Shown piece after piece: positions 1 to 8,800 of a DNA stretch of 64,000 nucleotides. Each line of letters opens with the position of its first letter. Position 1 is the stretch's first letter. Made by a program: the position numbers and the translations under genes. The notes under the pieces are model-generated. The model was not told where the DNA came from. It saw only the letters and a program-made list of their open reading frames with translations, and ran no database searches. The stretch covers positions 124,001 through 188,000 of the forward strand of contig CAVTZF010000023.1 of the NCBI GenBank assembly GCA_963739095.1, written 5' to 3'. Source of the stretch: JACVRW01 sp963739095. Its GTDB lineage: Bacteria > Actinomycetota > Thermoleophilia > Solirubrobacterales > Thermoleophilaceae.

Positions 1-1
1 G

Positions 2-1294
2 TTCATCATCGAGGGCGGCGCTCCCTTAGCCGGGACCGTCGTGCCCGCCGGAAACAAGAATGCCGCGTTGCCTGTGCTCGCTGCGTCGCTCCTGACGCGC
101 GACGAGGTCGTGCTGCGCAACATCCCGCGGATCCGCGACGTCGAGGCGATGCTCGAGCTGCTGCGACGGCTCGATGTGCAGGTCGAGTGGCGCGACGAGA
201 ACGTCGTCGCGATCCGGGCCGACCAGGTCACCCACACCGACGTCGACCGCGAGTGGGCCGAGCGCATCCGCGCCTCCTTCCTGCTCGCGGGCCCGCTGCT
301 GGCGCGCTTCGGCCGCGCCGACATGCCGCCCCCCGGCGGCGACGTGATCGGCCGCCGCCGCCTCGATCCGCACCTCGACGCCTTCCGGGCGCTCGGCGCC
401 GATGTCGCCTTCGACCGCTCCTACGTGCACGTGCACGCGCCCGATGGCCTGCATGCCTGCGACTTCTTCATGGACGAGCCGTCGGTGATGGCGACCGAGA
501 ACGCGCTGATGGCCGCCGCGCTGACGCCCGGCTCGACGGTGATCCACAACGCCGCCGCCGAGCCCCACGTTCAGGACCTCGCGCGCCTCCTGATGCAGAT
601 GGGCGTGCGCATGGAGGGGATCGGCTCGAACCTCATGATCGTCCACGGCCAGGAGGAGCTCGGCGGGGCCGACTACGCGATCGGGCCCGACTACATCGAA
701 ATCGGCTCCTTCATCGCGCTGGCCGCATGCACCGGCGGCGAGATGCGCATCCGGGACTGCGTGCCCGAGGACCTGCGCATGACGAAGCTCGCCTTCGAGC
801 GGCTCGGCTGCCGGATCGAGTACGACGGCAGCGACGTCGTCGTGCCGCCGGGACAGCAGCTCAGGATCAAGTCGGACGAGGGCGATGCCGTTTCGAAGAT
901 CGAGGACGGCCCCTGGCCGGCCTTCCCCGCGGACCTGACCAGCATCGCGCTCGCGATGGCGACCCAGGCCGAGGGGCTCATCCTGATCCACGAGAAGATG
1001 TTCGAGAACCGCCTGTTCTTCGTGGACAAGCTGGTCTCGATGGGGGCTCGGGTGATCGTCTGCGACCCGCACCGCGCGGTCGTCAGCGGCCCGAGTCGTC
1101 TTCACGGTGAGCGCATGGAGAGCCCGGACATCCGCGCGGGCATGGCGATGCTCATCGCCGCGCTGTGCGCCGAGGGCACGTCCGAGATCGGCAACATCCG
1201 CCAGATCGACCGCGGCTACGAGCGGATTGACGAGCGGCTGCGGACGCTCGGGGCGCGCATCGAGCGCGTCGCTTCCGAGCGCGTGCCTGCCTAG
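2..1294 (+). CDS. murA: UDP-N-acetylglucosamine 1-carboxyvinyltransferase MurA (5' end cut by window edge)
   Basis: Catalyses enolpyruvyl transfer from PEP to UDP-GlcNAc, the first committed step of peptidoglycan synthesis in the cytoplasm. The frame is open from base 2 and begins FIIEGGAPLAGTVVPAGNKN, matching the N-terminal beta strand and the K-N pair of the family, so only a few residues are missing upstream. The C-terminal end carries IDRGYERIDERLRTLGA, the family's conserved substrate-site segment. In the mobile loop the sequence is PPGGDVIGRR: the usual catalytic Cys (Cys115 in E. coli) is Asp, codon 341-343. The same Asp is known in mycobacterial MurA and is associated with intrinsic fosfomycin insensitivity. 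The gene is followed 12 bases later by hisZ. A GTG at 41 is an internal codon and not a plausible start because homology extends upstream of it. Confidence 0.96.
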   Translation, partial: FIIEGGAPLAGTVVPAGNKNAALPVLAASLLTRDEVVLRNIPRIRDVEAMLELLRRLDVQVEWRDENVVAIRADQVTHTDVDREWAERIRASFLLAGPLLARFGRADMPPPGGDVIGRRRLDPHLDAFRALGADVAFDRSYVHVHAPDGLHACDFFMDEPSVMATENALMAAALTPGSTVIHNAAAEPHVQDLARLLMQMGVRMEGIGSNLMIVHGQEELGGADYAIGPDYIEIGSFIALAACTGGEMRIRDCVPEDLRMTKLAFERLGCRIEYDGSDVVVPPGQQLRIKSDEGDAVSKIEDGPWPAFPADLTSIALAMATQAEGLILIHEKMFENRLFFVDKLVSMGARVIVCDPHRAVVSGPSRLHGERMESPDIRAGMAMLIAALCAEGTSEIGNIRQIDRGYERIDERLRTLGARIERVASERVPA

Positions 1295-1306
1295 AAGGGC
1301 GGCCTC

Positions 1307-2275
1307 ATGACGTACCCCATCCCTCCGGGCACCCGTGACGTGCTGCCCGAGGAGATGCGCGAGCTGCGGGCCATCGGCGACCGCATGCGCGAGACCTTCG
1401 AGGCCGCCGGCTACGGCGAGATCCACACTCCCGCGCTCGAATACGAGGAGGTGCTGCGGCTCGGCGACGCGAGTGCCGCCGGTGCCCGCTACCGCACCTT
1501 CGACGAGCAGGGCGAGATCCTCGCGCTGCGCTCGGACATGACGATCCCGATCGCGCGCGTCGTGGCGACCCGCTACGAGGACGCCGAGCCGCCCCTCCGC
1601 TTCAGCTACTCGAGCCGTGCCTGGCGCGCGACCGACCGCGGCGTCGGTGAGCCGCGTGAGTTCCTGCAGGCGGGCATCGAGCTGATCGGCACGCCGGGGG
1701 CCGAGGCCGAGGCGGAGGTGATGGCGCTCACGATCGCGGCACTCGATGCCGCGGGGCTGCGGCGGCACCGCATCGGCGTCGGCGACGGGTCGCTCTACCG
1801 GCGCCTCCTGCACGCGCTCGACGTCCCGCCCGAGGCCCACCTACCGCTGCTCGAGACGCTCTCGCGGCGCGACCTGGTCGGGCTCGAGATGCGCGTCGCC
1901 GAGCTTGGGTTGGGGGAGAGCGATCGTGAGCTGCTCGTCCGGCTGCCCGAGCTGCGCGGCGGGCCGGACGTGCTCGAGCGCGCAGATGGTCCCGTGGCGG
2001 ACGCGGTCGAGAGCCTGCGCGCGCTCCACGCGGGGCTCGAGCGGCGCGGGGTGGCCGACCGGGTGATCTTCGACCTCGGGCTCGTGCGTGAGCTCGGTTA
2101 CTACACCGGCGCGGTCTTCGAGGTCTACGACCCGGCCGTCGGCTTCGCGCTCGGCGGCGGCGGGCGCTACGACGACCTGATCGGCCGCTTCGGCCGTGAC
2201 CTGCCCGCCTGTGGCGTCGGGCTCGACGTGCAGCGCGTGCACCTCGCTCAGGCCGCGGAGGAGGCGCTCGCGTGA
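1307..2275 (+). CDS. hisZ: ATP phosphoribosyltransferase regulatory subunit HisZ
   Basis: A 322-residue protein of the class II histidyl-tRNA synthetase fold, starting MTYPIPPGTRDVLPEE. It has the HisRS-like motif 2 region (LRFSYSSRAWRA) and a late AFALGGGGRYDDLIGRF stretch. It is shorter than true HisRS (about 420 residues) and lacks a C-terminal anticodon-binding domain. It lies immediately before a short-form hisG, overlapping it by four bases. Short HisG enzymes need HisZ to form an active hetero-octamer and to sense histidine, so the pairing supports HisZ rather than a tRNA synthetase. The ATG at 1307 is 12 bases after murA and is preceded by a weak AAGGGCGG. It opens the histidine block. 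Confidence 0.9.
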   Translation: MTYPIPPGTRDVLPEEMRELRAIGDRMRETFEAAGYGEIHTPALEYEEVLRLGDASAAGARYRTFDEQGEILALRSDMTIPIARVVATRYEDAEPPLRFSYSSRAWRATDRGVGEPREFLQAGIELIGTPGAEAEAEVMALTIAALDAAGLRRHRIGVGDGSLYRRLLHALDVPPEAHLPLLETLSRRDLVGLEMRVAELGLGESDRELLVRLPELRGGPDVLERADGPVADAVESLRALHAGLERRGVADRVIFDLGLVRELGYYTGAVFEVYDPAVGFALGGGGRYDDLIGRFGRDLPACGVGLDVQRVHLAQAAEEALA

Positions 2276-2904
2276 GCTCTGACCGGCTGACGATCGCCGT
2301 GCCGCGCGGCGCCCTCTTCGACGGCACGCTCGCGCTGCTCGACCGGCTCGGCGTAGAGACCGCCGAGGTCCGGTCGAATGACCGCAAGCTCCTGTTCGAG
2401 GACGCCGGCATCGTGACCATGCGGCCATCCGACGTCCCGACCTACGTGGAGCACGGCTCCGCCGACATCGGCATCGTCGGCAAGGACGTCCTGCTCGAGC
2501 AGGATCAGCGCAAGGTCTACGAGCTGCTCGACCTCGGCTTCGGGCGCTGCCGCATGGTCGTGGCGGCGCGCGAGGGCGGCGACCCGATCGGCGATGCCCT
2601 CAGACGGCTCGGGCGGGTGCGGATCGCAACCAAGTATCCGCGCGTGGCGGCGCGCCACTTCGCCGACACCGGCCGCCAGGCCGAGATCGTCGAGGTCAAG
2701 GGCTCGGTGGAGCTGGCGCCGCTGACCGGGCTCGTCGACGGCATCGTCGACCTCACCGCCACCGGCACGACGCTGGCTGAGAACGGCCTGCGGGTCATGG
2801 AGGAGATCGAGGTGTGCACGGCGCGGCTGATCGCCAATCCGGTCGCCCACAAGCTCAAGGCCGCTCAGATCGACGCGATCGTGGCGGGGGTGCGGGCGCC
2901 GTGA
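2272..2904 (+). CDS. hisG: ATP phosphoribosyltransferase catalytic subunit, short form
   Basis: First step of histidine synthesis: ATP plus PRPP gives phosphoribosyl-ATP. The GTG start at 2272 overlaps the hisZ stop (GTGA). At 210 residues it is the short HisG type, without the roughly 80-residue C-terminal regulatory domain of the long form. This explains the adjacent hisZ. Visible features are LTIAVPRGALFDGTLALL at the N-terminus, SADIGIVGKDVL, and the PRPP-binding-like VDLTATGTTLAENGL at about residues 160-175. It overlaps hisD by four bases, so translational coupling is likely. Confidence 0.96.
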   Translation: MSSDRLTIAVPRGALFDGTLALLDRLGVETAEVRSNDRKLLFEDAGIVTMRPSDVPTYVEHGSADIGIVGKDVLLEQDQRKVYELLDLGFGRCRMVVAAREGGDPIGDALRRLGRVRIATKYPRVAARHFADTGRQAEIVEVKGSVELAPLTGLVDGIVDLTATGTTLAENGLRVMEEIEVCTARLIANPVAHKLKAAQIDAIVAGVRAP

Positions 2905-4139
2905 GGATCTCCCGCCTGCACGACGCCTGGTCGCGCCCCGGTTCGAGCCCGGCGCGTGCGGAAGCCGTCGCCGAGATCGTCGAGCGAGTGGCGCGCGAGA
3001 AGGACGCGGCGCTGATCGAGCTCACCGAGACCTTCGACGGGGTGACGCTCACGCCGGAGCGGCTGCGCGTCAGCGCAGTAGAGCTCTCCCAGGCGCTCAC
3101 CGGCCTCGACGCGGAGGTGCGGCAGGCGCTGGAGACGGCGATCGCGAACGTGCGCAGCGTGGCGGACGCGCAGCTCCGCGACGTTCTCTCCGTGGAGCTG
3201 CCCCAGGGCCAGCTGGTCGAGATCGCCGAGGTTCCCGTGCGCCGGGCGGGCGTCTACGTCCCCGGAGGCCGCGCGCCTTACCCGTCCACGGTCGTGATGG
3301 GTGCGGTCACGGCGCGGAGCGCCGGGGTGGATCAGATGGTCGTCTGCGCTCCACCGGGGCCGGATGGCGAGGCGCACCCGGTGATTCTCGGGGCGTGCGC
3401 GCTGTGCGGGGTCGACGAGGTCTATCGGGTCGGCGGCGCGCAGGCGATCGCGGCGCTCGCGTACGGGACGGAAACGGTGGAGCCGGTCGAGGTCGTCGTC
3501 GGCCCCGGCAACGCCTGGGTGACCGAGGCGAAGCGCCAGGTCTACGGGCAGGTCGGCATCGATGGCCTTGCCGGCCCGAGCGAGCTGGTGGTGCTCGCGT
3601 CGTCCGGCGCGGACCCCGAGCTCGTGGCTCTCGACCTCTTGGCTCAGGCGGAGCACGGGGAGGACAGCCCGCTCTGGCTCATCTCGCCGGACGCGGCCCT
3701 GGTCGACGCCGTCATCGAAGTGGTGGAGAGGCTCGCGCCCGAGCGGCCCAGCGTCGCCAACGCCGAGCTTCAGGCGATCACCGTCGCAACCCTCGCGGAT
3801 GCGCTCGACTTCGCCGAGGACATCGCGCCGGAGCACCTCGAGCTGGTCGGTGACGACGCCGAGGCGCTCGCCGGCGAGGTCCGGCGCGCGGGTTGCCTCT
3901 TCATCGGCGCCGGGGCCGCGACGGCCTTCGGCGACTACGTGGCCGGGTCCAATCACGTGCTGCCAACCGGTGGCGCCGCGCGCTTCCAGTCGGCGCTCTC
4001 GCCGGCCACCTTCCGGCGCCGCATGGCTCGCGTATCCTTGCCCGGCCAGGCGCCCGCCCGTCTCGCGCCCGCCGGCGCAGCGCTGGCTCGCGCCGAGGGC
4101 TTTCCCGTGCACGCCGAATCGATGGAGCGCCGCGCGTGA
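2901..4139 (+). CDS. hisD: Histidinol dehydrogenase
   Basis: Carries out the last two steps of histidine synthesis, oxidising L-histidinol to L-histidine with two NAD+. The start was set at the GTG at 2901, which overlaps the hisG stop; an in-frame ATG at 2814 lies deep inside hisG and adds a low-complexity Arg/Gly leader. That gives 412 residues, close to the family's 430. The family signatures are present: VYVPGGRAPYPSTVVMGAV, VVGPGNAWVTEAKRQ, IDGLAGPSELVV. Zinc ligands are visible as the Gln and His of AQAEHGEDS, the Asp of GDYVAGSNHVLPTGG and a C-terminal His (HAESMERRA). The catalytic Glu-His pair is in APEHLELV. Confidence 0.96.
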   Translation: MRISRLHDAWSRPGSSPARAEAVAEIVERVAREKDAALIELTETFDGVTLTPERLRVSAVELSQALTGLDAEVRQALETAIANVRSVADAQLRDVLSVELPQGQLVEIAEVPVRRAGVYVPGGRAPYPSTVVMGAVTARSAGVDQMVVCAPPGPDGEAHPVILGACALCGVDEVYRVGGAQAIAALAYGTETVEPVEVVVGPGNAWVTEAKRQVYGQVGIDGLAGPSELVVLASSGADPELVALDLLAQAEHGEDSPLWLISPDAALVDAVIEVVERLAPERPSVANAELQAITVATLADALDFAEDIAPEHLELVGDDAEALAGEVRRAGCLFIGAGAATAFGDYVAGSNHVLPTGGAARFQSALSPATFRRRMARVSLPGQAPARLAPAGAALARAEGFPVHAESMERRA

Positions 4140-4723
4140 GCAGAACCTCGCAGCTACGCCGGACCACCGGTGAAACGGACATTCAGCTCGACCTCGACCT
4201 CGATGGCTCGGGCGCCGGCACACGCAGCACCGGCGTCGGCTTCTTCGACCATCTGCTGGACGCACTCGCCCGCCACGCATTGGTCGACCTCGACGTGCAG
4301 GCTCAGGGCGACCTCGAGACGGGTCCGCACCACACGGTCGAGGACACCGGCCTGCTGCTCGGCAGCGCGCTGGACGAGGCGCTCGGCGACCGTGCCGGCA
4401 TCCGCCGCTTCGGCGACGCCGTGGTGCCGATGGACGAGGCACGCGCGAGCTGCGCGATCGACATCTCGGGCCGGCCCTTCTGCCTGTTCGAGGCCGACTT
4501 CCCGGCCGAGCGGGTCGCCGACTTCGACACCGACCTCGCCGAGGAGTTCGTCCGCTCCGTCGCCGTGACGGCCAAGCTGACCGTCCACCTGCGCGTCGAG
4601 GCGGGCCGGAACTCGCACCACATGGTGGAGGCGGCCTTCAAGGCCTTCGCGCGTGCACTGCGCGCCGCCGTCGAGCACGACCCGCGCGTCCAGGGCGTGC
4701 CGTCCACTAAGGGCGTCCTGTGA
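4136..4723 (+). CDS. hisB: Imidazoleglycerol-phosphate dehydratase (monofunctional)
   Basis: Dehydrates imidazole glycerol phosphate to imidazole acetol phosphate. The GTG at 4136 overlaps the hisD stop as GTGA and gives 195 residues, the length of monofunctional IGPD without the HAD phosphatase domain of E. coli HisB. Manganese-binding motifs are clear: GFFDHLLDALARHALVDL, TGPHHTVEDTGLLLGSAL and AGRNSHHMVEAAFKAFARAL, with paired His residues. The longer open frame from 3893 reads through hisD in another frame and is a shadow. hisC, often found between hisD and hisB, is absent here. Confidence 0.96.
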   Translation: MSRTSQLRRTTGETDIQLDLDLDGSGAGTRSTGVGFFDHLLDALARHALVDLDVQAQGDLETGPHHTVEDTGLLLGSALDEALGDRAGIRRFGDAVVPMDEARASCAIDISGRPFCLFEADFPAERVADFDTDLAEEFVRSVAVTAKLTVHLRVEAGRNSHHMVEAAFKAFARALRAAVEHDPRVQGVPSTKGVL

Positions 4724-5364
4724 GCCCTCCGAAGCTGGCCATCCTCGACTACGGCATGGGCAACCTGCGCTCGGTCTACAAGGCACTCGAGCATGTCGGT
4801 GCCGAGCCGGAGCTGACCAACGACCACGCGCGCGTGCGCGCCGCCGACGGCATCGTGCTGCCCGGCGTCGGCGCCATGCCAAAGGCCATGGAGCACGTGC
4901 GCAGGCTGCGGCTCGACGAGCTCCTGCGCGAGCGCGTGGACGCAGGCGTGCCGTTGATCGGTCTATGCATGGGCATGCAGCTTTTGTTCGAGTCGACCAC
5001 CGAGCTCGGTGGCGCCGAGGGCATCGGGCTCCTGGAGGGCCCGGTCGAGGACCTGGACGCCCGGGGGCTGCGGGTGCCGCAGATCGGCTGGAACCCCGTG
5101 TCCTGGCGAAGGCGCAGCGTGCTGAACGAGGGACTGCCCGACCCGTGCGCCTTCTACCACGCGAACTCGTTCGCGCCGCGGCCGGCGCGGCCAGAGGACG
5201 TGCTCGGCACGGCGGAGTACGGAACGGAGTTCGTGAGCGTCGTCGCGCGCGAGGACTCGCCGGCACCGATCTTCGGCCTGCAGTCGCATCCGGAGAAGTC
5301 CGGGCCGCACGGGCTCGCGCTGCTCGGCAACTTCGTGCGCGCCTGCGCGCGGGTGGCCGCGTGA
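4720..5364 (+). CDS. hisH: Imidazole glycerol phosphate synthase, glutaminase subunit
   Basis: Class I glutamine amidotransferase that supplies ammonia to HisF. The GTG start overlaps the hisB stop. The protein has 214 residues and begins KLAILDYGMGNLRSVYKALE. The catalytic Cys lies in LIGLCMGMQLLFE, with the His and Glu of the triad in FGLQSHPEKSG. It should form a heterodimer with HisF, encoded two genes downstream, with hisA between them. It overlaps hisA by four bases. Confidence 0.96.
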   Translation: MSPPKLAILDYGMGNLRSVYKALEHVGAEPELTNDHARVRAADGIVLPGVGAMPKAMEHVRRLRLDELLRERVDAGVPLIGLCMGMQLLFESTTELGGAEGIGLLEGPVEDLDARGLRVPQIGWNPVSWRRRSVLNEGLPDPCAFYHANSFAPRPARPEDVLGTAEYGTEFVSVVAREDSPAPIFGLQSHPEKSGPHGLALLGNFVRACARVAA

Positions 5365-6092
5365 TTCTGCTGCCCGCGGTCGACATCCGCGACGGCAAGG
5401 CGGTCCGGCTGCGCCAGGGCGATTTCGACCAGGAGACGGTCTACGCCGAGGACCCGGTCGAGGCGGCCCGCTCGTTCGTCGAGGCGGGCGCGCGCTTCCT
5501 GCACGTGGTCGATCTCGACGGCGCCCGCGAGGGCGAGCCGGTCAACCTCCACCACGTCGAGCGAATCACGCGCGAGCTCTCCGTGCCGGTCGAGCTCGGG
5601 GGCGGCCTGCGCTCGTTCGCGTCGATCCGGCGCGCGCTCGGGGCCGGCGCCGACCGCGTCGTGCTCGGCACGGCCGCCTTCACCGACCCGGATCTGCTCG
5701 ACGAGGCGCTCGGCGCGTTCACGTCGCGCATCCTCGTCGGCGTCGACGTGCGCGGGGGCGCGGTGTCGGTGGCCGGCTGGACGCGCGAGATGGAGCTGCG
5801 CGGCGAGGACGCGATCCGGCGCATGCAGCAACGCGGCGCCACCCGCTTCGTCTACACGAACGTGGACCGCGACGGCATGCTCGAGGGGCCCGACCTGGAG
5901 GAGATCAAGCGTGTCTCGCACGCGGTGCGGGGGCGCTTTCTCTACTCGGGCGGCATCGGCTCGCTCGACGACCTGCAGGCGCTCGCCGGCCTGCGTCTCC
6001 TCAACCTCGCCGGCGTGATCTCGGGCAAGGCGCTCTACGAGGGCCGCTTCGGCGTGCGCGAGGGTCAGGCCGTGGTGGACGGCCGCGACTGA
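5361..6092 (+). CDS. hisA: Phosphoribosylformimino-AICAR ribotide isomerase (HisA)
   Basis: A (beta/alpha)8-barrel isomerase converting ProFAR to PRFAR. The GTG at 5361 overlaps the hisH stop and gives 243 residues beginning VILLPAVDIRDGKAVRL. Further motifs are LHVVDLDGA, ELGGGLRS and a phosphate-binding FLYSGGIGSLDDL near the C-terminus, ending with ISGKALYEGRF. Many actinobacteria use the bifunctional PriA (HisA plus TrpF activity). The sequence here reads as ordinary HisA, but dual function cannot be excluded without knowing whether a separate trpF exists elsewhere. Confidence 0.93.
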   Translation: MILLPAVDIRDGKAVRLRQGDFDQETVYAEDPVEAARSFVEAGARFLHVVDLDGAREGEPVNLHHVERITRELSVPVELGGGLRSFASIRRALGAGADRVVLGTAAFTDPDLLDEALGAFTSRILVGVDVRGGAVSVAGWTREMELRGEDAIRRMQQRGATRFVYTNVDRDGMLEGPDLEEIKRVSHAVRGRFLYSGGIGSLDDLQALAGLRLLNLAGVISGKALYEGRFGVREGQAVVDGRD

Positions 6093-6844
6093 TGCTGCTG
6101 CGCAGGGTGATCCCGTGCCTCGACGTCGACAAGGGGCGCGTCGTGAAGGGGGTCGAGTTCCTGAACCTGCGCGACGCCGGTGACCCCGTCGAGCTCGCCG
6201 TCCGCTACCAGGACGAGGGCGCCGACGAGATCGTCTTCCTGGACATCACCGCGTCGCACGAGAAGCGCGACACGGTTGCGGCGCTCGCGCGGCGCTGCGC
6301 GGACGACCTCTTCATCCCGTTCACGATCGGCGGCGGCGTGCGATCCGCGGACGACGCCCAGGCCGTCCTCGATGCCGGCGCCGAGAAGGTGTCGGTCAAC
6401 TCAGCGGCCGTCGCCCGCCCGGAGCTGATCGGCGAGCTCGCGGAGATCTTCGGGGCGCAGTGCGTTGTGCTGGCCATCGATGCGCGCAAGGAGGGCAACA
6501 ACTACGGCGTCTATGTCAACGGAGGCCGCACTCCCGTGGGCCGCGACGCCGTCGAGTGGGCACGCGAGGGCGTCGAGCGCGGGGCCGGGGAGATCCTGCT
6601 CACGAGCATGGACCGCGACGGCACCGAGGACGGCTACGAGCTCGAGCTGACGCGGGCGGTGGCGGACGCTGTCGACGTCCCTGTGATCGCCTCGGGCGGC
6701 GCCGGTCGGCTCGATCATCTCGTCGAGGCGGTTGAGGCGGGTGCGGACGCGGTGCTGTGCGCCTCGATCTTCCACTACGGACAGCACACCGTTGGAGAGG
6801 CCAAGGCGCGCATGCGAGAGGCTGGTATACCCGTCCGTCTGTGA
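6092..6844 (+). CDS. hisF: Imidazole glycerol phosphate synthase, cyclase subunit
   Basis: Cyclase half of IGP synthase, using ammonia channelled from HisH to make imidazole glycerol phosphate and AICAR. It has 250 residues and starts MLLRRVIPCLDVDKGRVVKG, with the catalytic Asp in CLDVD and the second in VVLAIDARKEGNN. The repeated half-barrel phosphate sites IGGGVRSADDA and IASGGAGRLDHLVE are present. The ATG overlaps the hisA stop as TGATG. This is the last histidine gene of the block; hisC, hisE, hisI and a histidinol phosphatase are not in the window. The stop overlaps the next gene by four bases. Confidence 0.97.
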   Translation: MLLRRVIPCLDVDKGRVVKGVEFLNLRDAGDPVELAVRYQDEGADEIVFLDITASHEKRDTVAALARRCADDLFIPFTIGGGVRSADDAQAVLDAGAEKVSVNSAAVARPELIGELAEIFGAQCVVLAIDARKEGNNYGVYVNGGRTPVGRDAVEWAREGVERGAGEILLTSMDRDGTEDGYELELTRAVADAVDVPVIASGGAGRLDHLVEAVEAGADAVLCASIFHYGQHTVGEAKARMREAGIPVRL

Positions 6845-8079
6845 GGTCACGAGACAGCGAACTGCGCGAGCGCTTACGCAGCGTGCCCGGAATGGAGCGG
6901 CTGCTGCCGGCGCTCGAGGGGCTCGCGCCCTCCTACCTGGTGGGCGGGGCCGTGCGCGACCTGCTGCGCGGCGCCGACGCCGTGGATCTCGACGTTGCCG
7001 TCGAGGGCGACGCGCGCTCGGTCGCCCGTGCGCTCGCCGAGCGGCTCGGCGGCGTGGCCCGCGAGCACGAACGCTTCGGCACGGCGACCGTGCGCACGGA
7101 CGACCTGAGCGTCGACCTCGCTACGACGCGGCGCGAGACCTATCCCGAGCCCGGAGTGCTGCCGGTGGTCGAGGAGGCCCGGCTCGACGAGGATCTCGCG
7201 CGCCGCGACTTCACGATCAACGCGATGGCGGTCGGGCTCTCGGGAGACGACCTCGGTCACCTCTACGACTCGCGCGGCGGGCTGGCGGACCTGGAGCAGG
7301 GGTTGGTGCGGGTGCTGCATAGGCGCAGCTTCAGGGACGACCCGACACGGCTGCTGCGCGCGCTCCGCTACGAGGCGCGGCTCGGCTTCCGGATGGACCC
7401 CGACACGGAGCTGCTGGCCCGCGACGCGGCGACCGAGGGCGGCCTGCGGACCGTCTCCGGCGCACGCGTGCGGGACGAGCTGCTGGACCTGCTGGCCGAG
7501 CCGGAGCTCCCGAGCGGAATCGCCCGCATGCGTGAGCTCGGCATCGACCGGGCGATGCACACGGCGATGGAGGCGGACCCCGAGCTGGTGGCCTCGGCGG
7601 CGCTCGGAGCCGTCGCGCTCGGCGCGGACCGCGCGCTCGTGGCACTCGCGGCGCTCTGCGCCCCGGCGGCGGAGCGGCTCGACCTGTGGCTCGGCGACCT
7701 CCACCTGCAGGCCTGGGACCGCGACGCGGTGTCGCGGGCGGCTCGCGTCGCGCCGCGGCTGGCCGAAGAGCTCCGATGGCGCGAGCACACGCCCTCCGAG
7801 CTGCGCGCCCTGCTCGGGCGCGAGACGCTCGTGGCGCTCGCCCTGGCGCTTGCCATGGGTGCCCCGTCCGAACCGATCCTGCGCTGGGTCACCGAGCTGC
7901 GGGGCGTCCGGCTCGAGATCAGCGGCGCGGACCTGCTCGCCGAGGGCGTGCCCGAGGGCCCGACCCTTGGCCAAGCGCTCGAAGAGACGCTGTCGCGCAA
8001 GCTCGACGGCCTCGTACGCGGGCGTGACCAGGAGCTCGAGACGGCGCTGCTGCTGGCCAAGGGAGCGGGCGATGGCTGA
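6841..8079 (+). CDS. cca: tRNA nucleotidyltransferase / poly(A) polymerase family protein
   Basis: Class II nucleotidyltransferase, probably the CCA-adding enzyme that builds or repairs tRNA 3' ends. The GTG at 6841 overlaps the hisF stop and gives 412 residues. The head contains LVGGAVRDLLRG followed by DLDVAVEG, the catalytic acidic pair, then RRDFTINAMAVGL and DDPTRLLRALRYEARLGF, which are family signatures. The rest is helical and Leu/Ala rich. CCA-adding, A-adding and poly(A) polymerases of this family cannot be told apart reliably by eye, so the exact specificity is inferred. It overlaps the next gene by eight bases, so the histidine block seems to continue as one transcription unit. 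Confidence 0.88.
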   Translation: MRSRDSELRERLRSVPGMERLLPALEGLAPSYLVGGAVRDLLRGADAVDLDVAVEGDARSVARALAERLGGVAREHERFGTATVRTDDLSVDLATTRRETYPEPGVLPVVEEARLDEDLARRDFTINAMAVGLSGDDLGHLYDSRGGLADLEQGLVRVLHRRSFRDDPTRLLRALRYEARLGFRMDPDTELLARDAATEGGLRTVSGARVRDELLDLLAEPELPSGIARMRELGIDRAMHTAMEADPELVASAALGAVALGADRALVALAALCAPAAERLDLWLGDLHLQAWDRDAVSRAARVAPRLAEELRWREHTPSELRALLGRETLVALALALAMGAPSEPILRWVTELRGVRLEISGADLLAEGVPEGPTLGQALEETLSRKLDGLVRGRDQELETALLLAKGAGDG

Positions 8080-8800
8080 GCGCGGCTGGACGGTCGACCT
8101 ACCAGGCGCCCACGTCCTCTTCTCGTGCCGCAACGGCGGTGTCAGCCACGGCCCCTATCGGTCGCTCAACCTCGGCGCGCTGACCGACGACGACCTGGCC
8201 GCCGTCGCCGAGAACCGCCGGCTCGTAGCGGAGGCTGCACACGTGCCGGCCGAGCGCGTGGCGATGGGCTGGCAGGTGCACGGTGCCGATCTACGCGAGT
8301 GGACGGAGCCGCCGGCCGACGGCGCCTACGCGGATCCGGGCGGCAAGAAGCTGCCGCGCGTCGACGGGCACATGACCACCAGGCCCGGGCTCGGGCTGCT
8401 CGTCCTGGTCGCCGACTGCTACCCGGTTGCGCTCTCCGACGGCGCACGCGTCGCCATGCTGCACTGCGGCTGGCGGCCGCTGGCGGCCGGCATCCTCGAG
8501 AAGGCGATCGCGACCTTCGACGGCGTCCCGGCAGCCGCCGTCGGGCCCGGGATCGGCGGCTGCTGCTACGAGGTCGGACACGAGGTGCTCGCCGAGTTCG
8601 AGGACCTGGACCACGTCGCGGACGGGCGCATGCTGGACCTGCGCGCGGTCATCTCGCAGCGTCTCGAGCGCGCCGGCGTGTCGGAGGTGCATCACCTCGA
8701 CCTGTGCACGTCGTGCCACCCCGACCTGTTCTTTTCGCACAGGCGCGACCACGGTGTCACGGGCCGCCAGGCCGGGCTGGCGGTGCTCCATGCGGGCTGA
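8072..8800 (+). CDS. pgeF: PgeF/YfiH-type polyphenol oxidase, purine nucleoside phosphorylase (laccase domain)
   Basis: A DUF152 (laccase-domain) protein of 242 residues starting MAERGWTVDLPGAHVLFSCR. Family features are GGVSHGPYRSLNLG, WQVHGADL, a DCYPVAL motif, LHCGWRPLAAGI and GPGIGGCCYEVGHEV with its zinc-binding Cys/His set. Homologues have been described both as multicopper-like oxidases and as zinc-dependent purine nucleoside phosphorylase/adenosine deaminases that act in peptidoglycan-precursor editing or nucleoside salvage. The call rests on the fold and motifs; the true substrate is open. The ATG overlaps the cca stop by eight bases and the 3' end overlaps the next gene by 11. The pair pgeF-yggS next to division and envelope genes is common in Gram-positive bacteria. 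Confidence 0.9.
   Translation: MAERGWTVDLPGAHVLFSCRNGGVSHGPYRSLNLGALTDDDLAAVAENRRLVAEAAHVPAERVAMGWQVHGADLREWTEPPADGAYADPGGKKLPRVDGHMTTRPGLGLLVLVADCYPVALSDGARVAMLHCGWRPLAAGILEKAIATFDGVPAAAVGPGIGGCCYEVGHEVLAEFEDLDHVADGRMLDLRAVISQRLERAGVSEVHHLDLCTSCHPDLFFSHRRDHGVTGRQAGLAVLHAG

Noticed and set aside
26..1840. Minus-strand open frame of about 600 codons opposite murA and hisZ
   Set aside because: Antisense to two clearly conserved genes and of typical shadow composition.
2865..4442. Minus-strand open frame opposite hisD and hisB
   Set aside because: No recognisable motif; produced by high third-position GC in the genes on the other strand.
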